A stretch of 64,000 bases of DNA from NCBI GenBank assembly GCA_039619475.1, contig CM077115.1, forward strand, positions 153,487,774 through 153,551,773, written 5' to 3'. Shown here one piece after another: positions 45,770 to 58,119 of the stretch. Below the pieces are notes generated by a model. The model made no database searches. It worked only from the letters and a program-made list of their open reading frames with translations, and had not been told where the DNA came from. The position numbers and the translations under genes were made by a program. The DNA comes from Icerya purchasi (taxonomy: Eukaryota > Arthropoda > Insecta > Hemiptera > Monophlebidae). Every line of letters begins with the position of its first letter. The stretch's first letter is position 1.

Positions 45770-46222
45770 AATTTTCCTCTTAAATTTTTCTATTCAGCCG
45801 TAACTTCCAGTTAATCCCCTTGGTTTTAAAAATTTCCGTCTTTGCGGCGCTATTTTACTTTTTTCTTTATGTCGGTTGCGTTTCCATCGTAGCTTGCTAC
45901 ATCTCGCTATCGATTTTCAGACTCTTCTTACTGTCCGCTACATCCTCCCAATGATATCCACGAATGTAATTCTAACCACATCCTTTTTGAATGTTCTGTC
46001 GTCCGAACGTTTACTTCTCTACTCTCAACTTCTGAGACTTAATACTCCTGCTCCCTATAGTGCTGCATCTGTTCTCTCCTTTCCTTCGTTAACTGTTGTC
46101 GCTCCCCTTGTATCCTTCATTGATGCGATATCTGACCGCATAAGAATCGAAATAATTAATTCAGCAATACTTTTCTTTCTTGTCGAAGATTTGTAAGAGC
46201 TCAAAAAAAAAAAAAAAAAAAA
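45770..46222 (+). pseudogene. RNH-LINE C-terminal end with poly(A)
   Basis: Contains CNSNHILFECSVVR (about 45,967-46,010), the C-terminal Cys motif shared by copies of this family (CDADHILFEC at 56.97 kb; CDANRVLFEC at 52.6 kb). Ends GAAGATTTGTAAGAGCTC followed by A21 (46,202-46,222). The RNase H domain is lost or decayed upstream. Lies tail-to-tail with the minus-strand copy starting at 46,318. Confidence 0.6.
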
Positions 46223-46317
46223 AGATCGATTCTCGATTAATTTTCAAGAAAAAAAGAGCAACAGCATGAGTAGCTCGGAAGTACGTTATGACATTCTGTT
46301 TTCTGGATTCTGAGTAG

Positions 46318-48850
46318 TTTTTTTTTTTTTTTTTCATTTTGATGGGTTCGTCAATATAGAACATTGGCCCGAGAAGAGGAAAAAGGAAGAGAAACGGAAT
46401 CAGATGTTTATACAGTCAGGCATAAAAGATATGAGAGACTCAAGTGCTGGAATAATAGGAGAAGGCAAGGAGAGAACAAAAAATGCATAATAAGGAATTC
46501 GAAAATCGATTAATAGAAGCGTAAGCCATACACGGAAGCACTCAAATAAAATGTGATTACGAAGGGGACAGAGCGGAGAGAGGGCTAGAGAGAAGCAAAA
46601 AAAAAAAGATACAGAAGGCACACTATGTCCAAAGCGCAGACGACAGATTACAGAGAGAGAGAAATGAACGCCGCATAGGGGGGAAATTGAAGAACCAGGA
46701 ATATGACGATTTGAGAATGAAATGAAATACAAGTTCAACCGTAGTTTAGAATGAGCAGCTGTGAAGAGAAGAGATTAAAAACGTTGAGAAATCTACCGAT
46801 GGAAGAAAATGAACGAGCCAGTATATCGGCTGAGATAATGAATCTTCAATTTCAGAGTGTCAACCACAGTAGGTCAATGTGGGTAGAGGGAGAAAGAAAA
46901 ATGTTGCGCAGAGCGTATTACATAATTAGTAAAGAGAGAACGAAAAGGAGACGAGATGGCTTATAAGACACTGTAGGTAAGGACATTATGAGAAACTTAG
47001 GAAAAAGCAATAAAAAGGACAGCACGCAGGATAGACTCGGCAAAGATAATTAAGCAGAAGGAAGAAAGTTTAAAGATCTCTGAATAATTTAAGAAAGAAC
47101 AAAAGAAGACTGATCCAACTCTATTGGGTTCTTTGGATCCATCAGTGAAGATCGCAAAGTGGATTAGGGAAAACGGGGAATCCAAGGTACTTAAGAACTC
47201 TGATTTAATAACATGTTAAAGGATAGCTTTGGTAGGACAAGTTGAGAATAGGTAATTAATAGGATGTAGGAAGAAAAGTATAGCGGCTCGTCGTAAGAAT
47301 AAATATCTGGTGAAAACTGGGGGAGATGAGTGGAAATGAGTGATAGTAATGCGGTTTTGTTGATGGAAAAACGTCAGTTGCAGCGGATAGAAGAATACGA
47401 ATTAACAAGAGCGAAAAAAGAAGAATTAGAAAGCAGTAGTCTAGATAGGGCAATCGAATGAAAAGAGGAGGGATGAGTGATTCGGCATGTAAAGCAGGGA
47501 TAGGAGTAAACTTTCTAGCTCCCAAACAGAAGCGAAGAGGAGGAATTTCCATATATAAAACAACGGTAATCGAGGATAAAACGGATAAAGAATTTGTAAA
47601 ACATTAGAAGAATGCGATGAAGCGTGAAGGGGAACAGAAGAGCGTTTCTGCGAGTTGTTTTAGGCCATTTTCAGAGTAACTCTAGCGCTTCATCGTTCGT
47701 TCTTTTACGGGTGAGAAGAGTAAGGAAGGAACGAAAAGTTCTAAATGTGGAGAGGTCGAAATCGGCTTTGCAATCCTGGTTCCACCGTAAGGAGGAGGAC
47801 GATTTAACTTTTGTATGAGAAAAGACCCGAATGGGAGGAGAAGAACCAGTTAAGGCAGCAGAAACAAAGTCAATAAAGAAATCACACTGAGAGGAAATAT
47901 TCAACTTTTTGTTGGGATCGAAAAAAGCGACGAATTAATGAAGGAACGAAAGTTGGACTAATCAATTCCGAGAGCGAATCCATTTTAGAATATGAAGGAA
48001 TTAGGCGGATAGAGAGGGAAGTTCATTAAAGGGAACAATTATAGGATTGCGATCGCTTCTAATGGTATCGTCCATAGTATTCAATGAACTGCTAAGACTG
48101 AGATCGGGACAGGTAAAGGAAAAGTCAGTGAAAAGTTAAGAGAAGAATGAACTCGGGATACAAGTAGGAGAACCACCATTGAAGAGGAACAACCTCAAAA
48201 GGGTGAATGGGCATTCCAATCACTGTCAGTAAAGAATGGGAGAGAAAGCGCGTTAGTAAATGGTCGAAAAGGGAAGTTACGCAAATCGTAATTAGGAGGA
48301 ATATAAAAGCTGATCTAAAATTTAAAGGACTAGAAGAATAATTAGGAATTGCAAACTAGAGTATGAGAAGGAGGATTAGGAAGAAATAAAATTTGAACAT
48401 CTATGAATCGGATGTCATTCCTTACCAATAATTACTGAGAAAGCAAATGATAGAAAAACTTCGATAGTTTATGTCTGAAGAACTTTTTATCTAAGTTTCA
48501 ACTATGTGTTATGCTGGTCTAGTGGGGTCGTTCTAGCGCGTTTTTTGTTGGCCTTCATACTACGGCGGTTTCATTGTAATGTATCCTAAGTTAACGGAAC
48601 ATAGTCGGTTTAAAATATAGGAGAAGAGAAGAAATGAAAGAGAGCGAGATGAAATAGAAAAGGGTCGGAGAAAGACCAAAGAAGACTTCAAATTAAGAAG
48701 CTTAAGACACAAGGGGAGACACAGTACTACTATCAAAACCCACCATATTGGGAGACGAGGTGTTAGACTGAAAGGAATAAAAAAAAGAATACTAAAAACG
48801 GAAAATGAAGTGAAGTAAAAGCTCCCACCACTCAAATAAAGCATTGCAAG
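46318..48850 (-). pseudogene. RNH-LINE ORF2 relic, ~2.5 kb
   Basis: The minus-strand copy begins at its poly(A) (T run 46,318-46,334 on plus). Reading 3' to 5' along the element: Cys end RNHILFECFRVW (about 46,545-46,575); RNase H start FTDGSKEPNRVGSVFFCS and FAESILRAVLF (47,185-47,000) with catalytic Asp and Glu contexts; an RT-to-RNase H linker LGARKFTPIPALHAES (about 47,520-47,460); then endonuclease-like scraps such as SDWNAHSPF (about 48,230-48,200). The RT core is too eroded to place motifs. This is the longest copy of the family. Many stops; inactive. Confidence 0.6.
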
Positions 48851-50990
48851 AGGGTCGTCGTATGCTATTAACTAACCTAGTTAAAGGTAGGAAGGCAACG
48901 CCAACGAACCGCCACAAAAAGTGAGTCGTAATTGAAAGGAATCACAGTATAGTTAATAATACATGGAAATAAAGTTGAATATATTAAAAGGAATCGAAAG
49001 AAAAGGAGGAAAATGGAATACCGAATCGTCTCAGAGTAGGATACAACGTTGCGTTCGGCATTACACAAAAACACTCCTCATCCATTTAAATCACAACAGT
49101 CTTTTTTGTAGCATCTCCGCTGAATAAATTGTGACGCAAATGTATGACTCTCAAAATAGCAGTCTATAATATTCCTACCGATACGGAGCTTTTTAGCTTT
49201 TTTTAACGAAAACAATCATTTTTTTTTTTTTTTTTCGCGTGCTTTAATAACCTTAGCAGTTAAGCACGGCGTATGGAGTACGAACATGCGGGAGAAAAAA
49301 TGATACGAAGGGGAACAATATAACTGGACTGAAATTATTTTCTACGAGAACTAACAAACAAAAAGGAAGGCTTAAAAGCAATTTCGAAATTACTTTGAAA
49401 CGGGGCAGTCGAACTATAAACCCCTTCTAGCCGAAGTGAACGCGAAAGAATATTTACAGTAGGCGTGCCGACTGAACATGTCGAGAGGATGTTTGTTTTC
49501 GAATTTTGATCACCGCTATCGAATGACTTGAAATTTAACGAATAACAAACAAATGACTGGAATCGAAAAGAAAAATAATAACGGAAAGGAACCAGACAGA
49601 AAGTTGGCCAGACTTTGCTCGCGCGCTACATCTTTCCAAATCGAATGAACTTTTACTATGCAATTCGGAAGCAGTAAAGTTTTCGTGTTTGTATTTCAGT
49701 AGTCGGTCGCCCGGTTTATGATCATCTGGCATGAGAATTTTCGGATTATATTAGATAAACTTCAGCGAATGGTTAAGACGTCGCGTGTTAAGAAAATTCC
49801 AGTTCTGCATTTTTAACGTATGACGACGATGACGCACTAAAATTCCTCCTCCAGAAAATCAGTAAAGTCGAGTCGAATGAAAATTTGAAAATATTTCTTC
49901 AAGCCGTACATGTGTCACTAACCGAGCCGATTAGAATTCGAAGTTTTAAAATGAAGTATATATCGCGAATCATTTTCTATACTCATTCTTTCAACAGCGC
50001 TGCGACATGAAGGTTGTTGAAGCAGCGATATTCAGTCTCACTTTGGATGACCATTTTTGTGAATACGCCTTTAAAATCGGGCACCCCCACTGAGCTGCAA
50101 TGGAAAGGACAAGCTGGGTAGTGTCGAAAGTTGCCTAAAAGCAGTTTAGTGGTATAGTTTGACAAAGTCTCGAGTTTGAATTTTTTTGCATTTTCAAAGT
50201 ATAACAGAATCTTGACCGAGCTCTGAGTTAGATATAGAATTAGGAACATTAATTTTATTTTAGATTGAAAGTCGAGGAAAAAGGCTTTTAAGTGTGAAAG
50301 GGAAATTGCGGAGAATTTTCAATTTTCCAATATGAAAATAGTCTGTGAGCTATTTCCGTCTGAATCGAACGGAAGTTTTTTAAAAAGTTGCAATTAGTCT
50401 AATAAATAAATGACGTATTTAATAAAATAATAACGATAAGAATATGCGTATGTGACAAATATCGCGTGCAATCGATTAAAAGCGACCAATCAATAATCAA
50501 ATAAAAGTAAACAACTGTATAGAAAAAGTTAATTTGAATACAAGAAAAACAATGGTGCAAAAAAAAAACTTCGCAAAATAGAAAAAGAAAATTAAGGGAA
50601 AGAAAAAAAAGGAATGGAAATACACCTTAAGTTGCTCATTACAGCGGGCCGTGGACTGGGCTTAAGTCATAAATCCTCAAAGAGGCCGAGGTATGTTCGC
50701 AATAAAGTATATGTTTTTGATTCTTTTGTGTTTATATTTTTCATATTTTACTTGAAGCGATGTCAGATTTTTTGTGCAAACAAACAGGTAATTGCTAAAA
50801 CGCATAGTAATACATTTTATTATAATATGCTCGTGTTTAACTAATAGGAGGGCTGCTGTTGCGTACCTATGTAGTTTTGAAGTGCCACAAAATACGGAAC
50901 ATTAAGTATTATTCTACTGCAGAAAATTTTTTGCGTGATATGTAACTTTTTGATGTTAAATTGAGATGGTTAAAAGTCATGACTTGTTTG
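48851..50990. other. No recognisable gene
   Basis: Apparently unique AT-rich DNA with short frames. A T20 run is at 49,216-49,236. Nothing identified. Confidence 0.45.
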
Positions 50991-50999
50991 CGAAGAGAC

Positions 51000-51980
51000 A
51001 TGAAGTATTAAATATAAAATAAGTTAAGGTTTAGATTACTCTAGACTTCAGCATTAACTCTAGGTACGGAATGGTGAATAATAAAAAAATGAGACAAAAA
51101 AATTGAGATGTTCACGATCAAAAAGGACACAAGAATGTAACATAAAGGCTTCATAAAACTTTTGTACATGTAGTAAGCTTATTTATAGAAGAGATTTTAT
51201 TACGTTTATTAAAGACAGCATAAAGTGAGAATATAGAAGCGTGAATCCTATTTGAAGTACGATAAATTACTAAAGGTGAATCTTCGGTTAAATAGGATAC
51301 CTAAGTATCTGAGATCATTTCTAAAATTATTAATATAACTATTACCAAAAAAGGTCAGTTTTATGTCGTAACTATTTGTTAATCTCTATTCGTAATACTT
51401 TTTGTATTCTGTATGACGAGAAAAGATCGCAACGTCGTCAGCATACGTAGCTACCTCAACATTAAACCGGAACGGGCCGAGTATGCATGCTGCTCTGTGG
51501 AACATCAGAAGAGTTCACTGCTTTGATCGTAGATTTCGTGGAGATTTTAACGCTGAAACTTCTGCCTCTATTAAATAGTCATAAAAATCAGTTTTATTAG
51601 ATAATAAGGAAAATAAAATGCGTCGAATGTTTTTTCAGTGTCAAGACGTAGCAGACCAGTATGTTTATTCCATCAAGTCTACTAATTTATAGAACAATTG
51701 ATAGATCGTTAAAGAAAACCGAACTGGTGAGCGATAATAAGAATTTGATTGGCCGTACAAAACTTTAATTTAGTCGAAGTAGTATCGATTTTTTAGCGCT
51801 TTTTTCAAAATTATTAATCACCGTAATCGGTCTACAATTAATAGCCTGAATATACACTGTTTTTATCCGGTTAGATACAAAAATCGATTCCTTCCAACTA
51901 ATGGGAAATAGAATTACTAGATAACAGCTCTTTATTTTGAGAGTTTTTAATCGTACTCGTGCGTATTTTATCCAAATTAA
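51000..51980 (-). pseudogene. LINE reverse transcriptase relic
   Basis: Minus-strand reading in broken frames: INCRPITVINNFEKSAKK (finger motif, about 51,850-51,790), AHQFGF (about 51,730), motif A LLRLDTEKTFDAFYF (about 51,660-51,610), motif B remnant near 51,510-51,480 (FHRAACILGP), motif C ATYADDVAIF (about 51,460-51,425) and motif E LRYLGILFNRRFTF (about 51,320-51,270). The order and spacing are those of a Jockey/I-type RT. The YADD residues survive, but stops and frameshifts are frequent. It may belong to the RNH-LINE family, but the overlap needed to show that is missing. Confidence 0.6.
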
Positions 51981-52084
51981 TTGAGTGCGTTTCTATTTTA
52001 CATGAATACTTGTTTCTTTACAATAGCCGGAGTAAATAGTTTTAAGTTTGGAACGTGAAAAAAAAATATAAGCTATCAGTCGCA

Positions 52085-52860
52085 TAGTTATTTCGATTTT
52101 TGAATCTCTAGATCCTCCTTTCCTCGGACTACTCGAAACGTGTTATTGGCTATCTCCTCTCCCTTTCCTACTCATATTATCCCTTTATTCCCCAAATTCG
52201 CTTCTTAATTTCTAATTTATTCTGACCGTAATCGATCTACTATGGATTCCTGGTCATTATTCCTGGCAACGAGTTGATTAACACTCATTAGCACGTTCGG
52301 CGGCGACCGAAATGGTCTATTCATTAGTAGATTCCCTGCCCAAACTCTCTACCGTCTCTCTTATCGTTCCCACCACGATTTCTGCACTGCATTCTATCCT
52401 TCATTCTTTACCAATCCTCGATCTTCTTAACCTTTCTGTACAGCCCTTTCCTTCTTCTCTTCCTCGGTTTAATCTATTTACCTTAGCCGTTCGATTATTT
52501 CCTCTATAGTTCGCCTGCAGTTCGATCATAGTTTGCTTCCGGCTTCCCTTTTCCGTTTTTCTCTTGTTCAATCACCTTTGTCTGTCCCTCCAGAGCGCAA
52601 TTATACCTGCGATGCGAATCGCGTCTTGTTCGAATGCCTCTTTATTTCCTTCGAACGTACTACTCTGTATTCTAGTCTTCTGCACCTTTTCCTACTCCTT
52701 ATAGTGTCCACTCCATTCTTGCATTCCCCTCTCTCAATATAGTTCCTTTGTTAGCCTTCTTTACCTCATTAATAATCTTTTCCCCTTATATAATGTACAA
52801 TTCTCTGCGTTGAGTAAGTTTCACTTTTGAAAAAATAAAAAACAAAAAAAAAAAACACTT
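52085..52860 (+). pseudogene. RNH-LINE RNase H/C-terminal relic
   Basis: DNA at 52,235-52,320 reads ATGGATTCCTGGTCATTATT... CAACGAGTTGATTAACACTC, a decayed WIPGHxGIPGNExxD RNase H end; then VYSLVDSLPKLST, and the Cys motif YTCDANRVLFECLF (about 52,600-52,640). The tail is an A-rich run at 52,829-52,856. It lies immediately beside the minus-strand RT relic, in opposite orientation. Confidence 0.55.
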
Positions 52861-55374
52861 CTTCTCGGTCAGTATGTATCATTTAAATGAGATAGCGGCG
52901 CAATTGTGGCTTACACTACGTAATTTACTATTCAATTTTTTACTTTTTTTGAATAACTTCGTCAGGGAACTTATGAATAGTTCGCGTGCGATCATTACGT
53001 CATCTTTTATGCAGTTTCCTAAAATAATTTTTAATCTTTACAAGAACAATAATTTCCCGAAGGATGGTCCGCTTAACGTTTATTTCAGTGTTGTTGATTA
53101 TGTCTGTACGCTTCCAATATTAGATCTGTAAATTTCTTCACATACAGGTCCAACAGAAATTTACTGTTTAAAGGACTTCTGAAAAGATTTAGATTAGAGG
53201 AAATATATAATATATTTACGAAATTCAATTAGCATTTTGAAAATTATAATTCAGCCGTGCGGAAAGTAACTGACCCAGATTAATTTCGAAATAAATAGGA
53301 TTACGACCGGAGAGAGAGTTGAAATAAGAAAATAGGCATCGTAATCGAGGTAGTATTTTTCATGAGAATAAGGTCTCTAAAATACCTAAACGTAAGCTTT
53401 TACAGATATTGTATAGTGCAGAGAGCAAGAATGGAGAAATTTAAAATTATAGGCCTTATTGTTATTGTAACAGTTCCAAGACTCGTGTTTAGTAAATCAT
53501 CCGCAATAATTACTTTATTACCAAATTTCATTTAAAAATTGTCAACACCACTGAAAAATTAGGTTCCCTCGGTGGCAGATAAGCAAAGAAAATACAAAGC
53601 GGAATGTTATTAAGGCCTATTGATACACCTACCACCGTTTCACTATTAAGCGGCGAGGGAGAGAGTTGCGTATGTAAAATATTATTTCGAACTAGGATAG
53701 TATACTCCCGTAGAAGCTACGATCATTTCTCTAATTACAGAAGTCGGGGAAACATAATATAGGCTGTTCGTTAAAGGCACATAATCCTTGCTATGCACTA
53801 AATCACTAACTTACAATTAGTATCGCGAGCGATTATTTTAATATTCCGCTTCTATTATTCATCTGGAATAAAGAAATTCGATCTGAAAATATACTTCTGA
53901 AGTTCCCTGCATTGGCTGTTGCTGATTTGTCTGATATGACGGTTGCTTCTATCAGTTCCGAACATAAACTAGAAAAATGCGAATTGTTAATGTCAGGTTT
54001 ATAAGGGGTGATTTCCTATTTGTAGACAGTCTATTGTTTAAATTGTTAATTTTAATAATATATACCGGACAGTCTAAGTGCAGACCGAAGAAGTTCGAAC
54101 GTTTAATATTTGTTGAGTTTAGGTAGTCTCTAGTGAGCGGTAAGATAAGCTGCATTTTAAGCATTTAGGCATGGGCTAGGTGAAAATGTGATTGATAATT
54201 ATAGCACCCCGGATAAGAGGGTTTTTGGTTTTATATATTTCTCCGAAAGAGAATATAGCATAGATTTTTTAACGTTTAATATATCTCGAACATTTACATC
54301 GGACGAAAATGTTGCCACAAATGAAGACGACAGCATTTTTCATGGTTATTGGCATCTTTCTTACGAAATATAACTATTCTAATTTTTTACCTACTGTTAG
54401 ATATGCGCGTGAAAAAGGAGCAATTTTTAGATTTACGGAATGGTTCATAGTTGTGATTAACTGTTAACATATGTTAATGAAGTGTAATTGATATTATTAT
54501 AAGGAAGGCTTTTTATAATGAAAAGAATATTAGGCCGGCAAAATCTTTACGAACGCTAACGAAAGACAAAATATCGTGACATATTTGAAAACGAACAATG
54601 TACCAGATTCGCAACTGCTAGTTTTCTTTCTTTGGTGATCGGATCGGTATTAATCAGGCCAACTTAAACATTTTTTAATAGTAAAATAGCAACAGCGAAA
54701 TTCGCCTTTAAATATCCGCGCTGGATTTTAATTTCACTTTTTTCTGTTTTTTTTTTTTTTTTTTATTTCGATTGCTGCACAATAGAACGCGCATGTAAGC
54801 GAAAAGATATTAAACTGTTTCACAACGGGAAGACGGTTTTATATAATTCTAGCGGACTACAAAAGGGACAACAGAGGAACTGCCGGGTAGGCTTTCATTA
54901 TTATTTCCAACTCGTTGAAAGAGGCTCGACAAAGAAAATAAATTTTTCAGGCCCGCAGGCCATATCTGGGAAGTACCGTTGTTACTAGATAGCGGTCTAA
55001 TAAATAAGCAACAGGATAAGGCAGAGATTATTTTTAATCACGGCGTTATTGAACAACTCTCTCCGGATTATTCTGAAATTATCCTTTTTTTTTTTAAAGG
55101 TTTCTCTTTTGGCTTATCATCGATCGCTTAATTCAAAACACAATTTTTTCAACATTAGAAAGGATATTTTTTTGACGGATTTGTAAACGAAAACACATTC
55201 GTCCGAGAAATGGAAAAGAGAAGAAGAATGGGAGAGAAAATAATTCAAGTTTCTCAGGCGAACCGGTTGAATTAATTGTATCGTCTTTGAAGCGTTTATC
55301 TTCGCATTCGTCCCTTCTCGATTTAATTTTTTCTCTCCGTTTTGTATTCGGTTGTATAATTTTTCGCGGTTCAG
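52861..55374. other. No recognisable gene
   Basis: AT-rich with short frames; T18 run at 54,747-54,764. The frame at 54,188-54,373 (RTFTSDENVATNEDDSIFHG inside) has coding-like composition but no known match. Confidence 0.4.
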
Positions 55375-55457
55375 GCGAATTAACAACATACGCGGACCTC
55401 GATGAGGATTTCAGAAAGGATTCCCTATCGGTGTATCCGTTCAACAGACTAGCTGAG
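55375..55457 (+). CDS. Candidate internal exon of a host gene
   Basis: An 83-bp segment with a pyrimidine-rich tract and AG just before it (TTTTTCGCGGTTCAG ending 55,374) and a consensus donor after it (GCTGAG|GTAAGT, donor at 55,458). In one frame it reads ELTTYADLDEDFRKDSLSVY then PFNRLAE, balanced in composition and unlike the transposon text around it. The entry phase leaves two bases before the first full codon, and the exit is in phase 0. I do not recognise the protein. No partner exon was found in the window, so the host gene, if real, has introns longer than the flanks. Confidence 0.35.
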
Positions 55458-55587
55458 GTAAGTAATATTACAACTGATAAACAAAAGGGAAACAAAAAGG
55501 AAACAAAAGGGAAACCAGTATCTCACAGATAGCTCAGTTAAGTAAGTCTAAAGGATATGTGTGGTATTCTATAATGATAATGTGATA

Positions 55588-55680
55588 GTAGCGGCAATGT
55601 TGGTAAGGCGTTATTCGGCAATAGCAATAGTAGCGGCAATGTTGGTAAGGCGTTATTCGGCAATAGTAATAGTAGCGGCG
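55588..55680. repeat. 42-bp tandem repeat, two copies
   Basis: AGCGGCAATGTTGGTAAGGC begins at 55,590 and again at 55,632, followed each time by GTTATTCGGCAATAG. The copies are almost identical, followed by a third partial AGCGGCGG. Confidence 0.9.
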
Positions 55681-55949
55681 GTCGAAGAAATCTTTAATTA
55701 AAAATTAGTACATCGGCCGATTCTGTATTATTTAGAAAATCTATCATTTTTCCAATACTCATTCCACTAGCACAGGTTCAAGACGATGAAAGTTTTAATG
55801 CTTTTTACTAACAAAAGTCTATCAACCCGGTACTTAAACAGGATAGCTATTAGTGGTTTAAAAATCGCCTGAATTTTAAAAAGAAATAATATACCAAGAG
55901 GTATCAAAAACCCAAGAGAAAGTATGACGAAACAGAGAGTATTCATCCT
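55681..55949. other. No recognisable gene
   Basis: AT-rich spacer, nothing identified. Confidence 0.5.
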
Positions 55950-57230
55950 TTACACATTCGCGCATTATTCTTCCTCGGCGATTGCTTTCTCATTAAACGT
56001 CTTCCTATTAAGTTCTCTAAATTAATTTCTGCTTATTCCCACATTTTAGCTAATTGACGGTTTCCCTCCCGGAAGATTCCTTATGTTTCTCGGTGTTTTT
56101 TTTTTATCCTTATTCACCATTCATCTTTATACGTATCATAAACTCCCGTTCTTTACATTCAGCTTTTCAAATCTTTTACGTACTTCTAATTGATTTTTCC
56201 TTCCATCTCATACTAAATTCTCACCTCTAATCGCCTTAAGCGAGTTCAGCGAGGTTTCGAGTTTCTTATTTTCTTCTTTGTCTATCCTTTTTTTTACGGA
56301 TGGTGGTCTATGATCGGTGAAAGAGTCGAGCCTCCTTCCTTTTTTCTTCCCTTCCATACTATGAACTTTATAAACTCCCTTCCTCCTGTTGTTCGTACTG
56401 CAGAATCGTATATAGTACTCCGTGCTGTATTTTTCATTGCACGTTTCTTCTATAATAATGAATGTCTTATCTGCTCCGACTCCAAAAGCCCTTTTCAAGT
56501 CATAACATCTCCTTCTCCATCCCTTTCGTGCGACTACATTATTCTTTCTATTCGTCCGTATACTGCAAATGTTTTCATAGTTCGTTCCATTTAAATTGAT
56601 CTTCTTTGGATTTCCAGTGATAGCGGCATCGCGGGCAACAACCTAGTCGACTCATTTGCTCGTTCTGCTCTACCTTCAACGGCTAATTTACCAACAAATT
56701 TACTTGCTAACAAAATTACCAAGTAAGCATGGTCGGATACCTACATTATTATCTCTTTTTCTAATCCGCATTGCTTTTAACTAATACAGCCTCTTCCCTC
56801 ATCACGGTCTTGATTTGCTACTTTTCCTAGTCACAAACGCTCCATTATTTCCCCTCCATAACACGTCTTCGCTTCAGCCATAGTTATCTTCCTTCTTGTC
56901 TCTTTTTCATTTCTCTATTGTTTCTTCTCCATATCGCATTTTTCATCTCTCAGATCTCTACTGCGTTTGCGATGCGGATCACATTCTCTTTGAATGTTCT
57001 CTTCTTGTCCAGGAGCGCTCTTTTCTCTACACCAAGTTCTTGCATCTTAAGCTGCCTACTCTCCTTGTTGTGCTTCCTACATACATGTGTACTTCTCTTT
57101 CCTTCACCACACGTTGTTCCAGCTTTTTAATTTCCTCCCTATGCTCGTATATTAAAATTTAATCCTTTTGCTTCTTCCTAGTTCTTGGATGACATTGCCC
57201 TTGGTTAGCGCTCCTCTACTAAAAAAAAAA
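55950..57230 (+). pseudogene. RNH-LINE RNase H and C-terminal relic
   Basis: RNase H landmarks in order: LFFTDGG (about 56,285), AESYIVLRAVFFIA (about 56,400), CLICSDSKSPFQVI (about 56,465), then LLWISSDSGIAGNNLVDSFA (about 56,600-56,665), so the four acidic active-site contexts are still traceable though frames are broken. The C-terminal Cys motif YCVCDADHILFEC is at about 56,957-56,995. It ends GGATGACATTGCCCTTGG...CTACT followed by A10. The best example for comparing RNase H plus tail of this family in plus orientation. Confidence 0.65.
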
Positions 57231-57249
57231 GTTTTCTAATTTTTTCGCT

Positions 57250-57500
57250 TTTTTAACCGACTTCAAAAAAGGAGGAGGTATTCAATTCGACTGTATTTTT
57301 TTTTTTTATTTTTTATTTTTTTTATGTGTGTTACCACAGAACTTTTTTCTAGATGAATCGATTTTGATGATTCTTCTTTTATTTGAAAGGTGGTGTTTGT
57401 CATGTGGTCCCATTTAAATTTGATCAAGGTCTGACCGATAGTTTTTGAGTTATCCTTAATAATGCGGGAGATTGAAGCTTTTTGGATGCTTTTCATTCAT
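57250..57500 (+). repeat. Conserved insect repeat phrase CCGACTTCAAAAAAGGAGGA
   Basis: CCGACTTCAAAAAAGGAGGA followed by GGTATTCAATTCGACTGTA and GGTCCCATTTAAATTTGATC is a phrase I recognise as very widely dispersed in arthropod genomes. It directly precedes the long palindrome at 57.66-58.10 kb. No protein is coded; the element class is uncertain. Confidence 0.55.
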
Positions 57501-57661
57501 GATTGTTTTCACCGTCGGATTAGATTTATTGACTTAAAGTACTATAAATTTGCCAAATTGCCATGGAAATGTAGCTTTTGGTGTTTTTACCGTGGAAATA
57601 TCTGTTCTTATTAAAATGTTTTAATTTAATTGAATAAAAATGCACTAAAAAGTAAAAAATA

Positions 57662-58095
57662 AAATGCTTTTTACAAAAAATAAATATCGATACTTGAAGG
57701 TTTATTATAAAAATTTAAAAATGCACTAAAAAGTAAAAAATAATTACTCCCGATAAAATATATATATACATCAGAGTGATATAACACTTAAGTGGTGATA
57801 TCGTAATTCTTATACAACATTAATTTTTTGTAGTTGGAATTATATTACATATTAAAAGAATAATTAAAAACTGCATTAAATGTTGATTAAATTGTTCCTA
57901 ACATGAATTTAATTCCAACTCCAAAAAGTTAATGTTGTATAAGAATTACGATATCACCCTTAAGGTGTTATATCATCACTCTGATATACATATATTCTAA
58001 TCGGGAGTAATTATTTTTTACTTTTTAGTGCATTTTTAAATTTTTATAATAAACCTTCAAGTATCGATATTTATTTTTTGTAAAAAAGCATTTTT
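57662..58095. repeat. Long palindrome, ~183-bp arms
   Basis: Left arm 57,662-57,843 and right arm 57,909-58,095 are near-perfect reverse complements around a ~65 bp AT-rich loop. Shared words include AAATATCGATACTTGAAGG, ATGCACTAAAAAGTAAAAAA, AATTACTCCCGAT, CATCAGAGTGATATAACAC and GATATCGTAATTCTTATACA. The word ATGCACTAAAAAGTAAAAAA also occurs at 57,640, just outside the left arm. A transcript would form a long double-stranded hairpin. Confidence 0.9.
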
Positions 58096-58119
58096 TTATT
58101 CTCCAGATGTTAAGATAGT

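Noticed and set aside
55117..55495. Minus-strand ORFs at 55,117-55,495
   Set aside because: Overlap the plus-strand exon candidate with no motif of their own; the plus-strand splice signals are better evidence.
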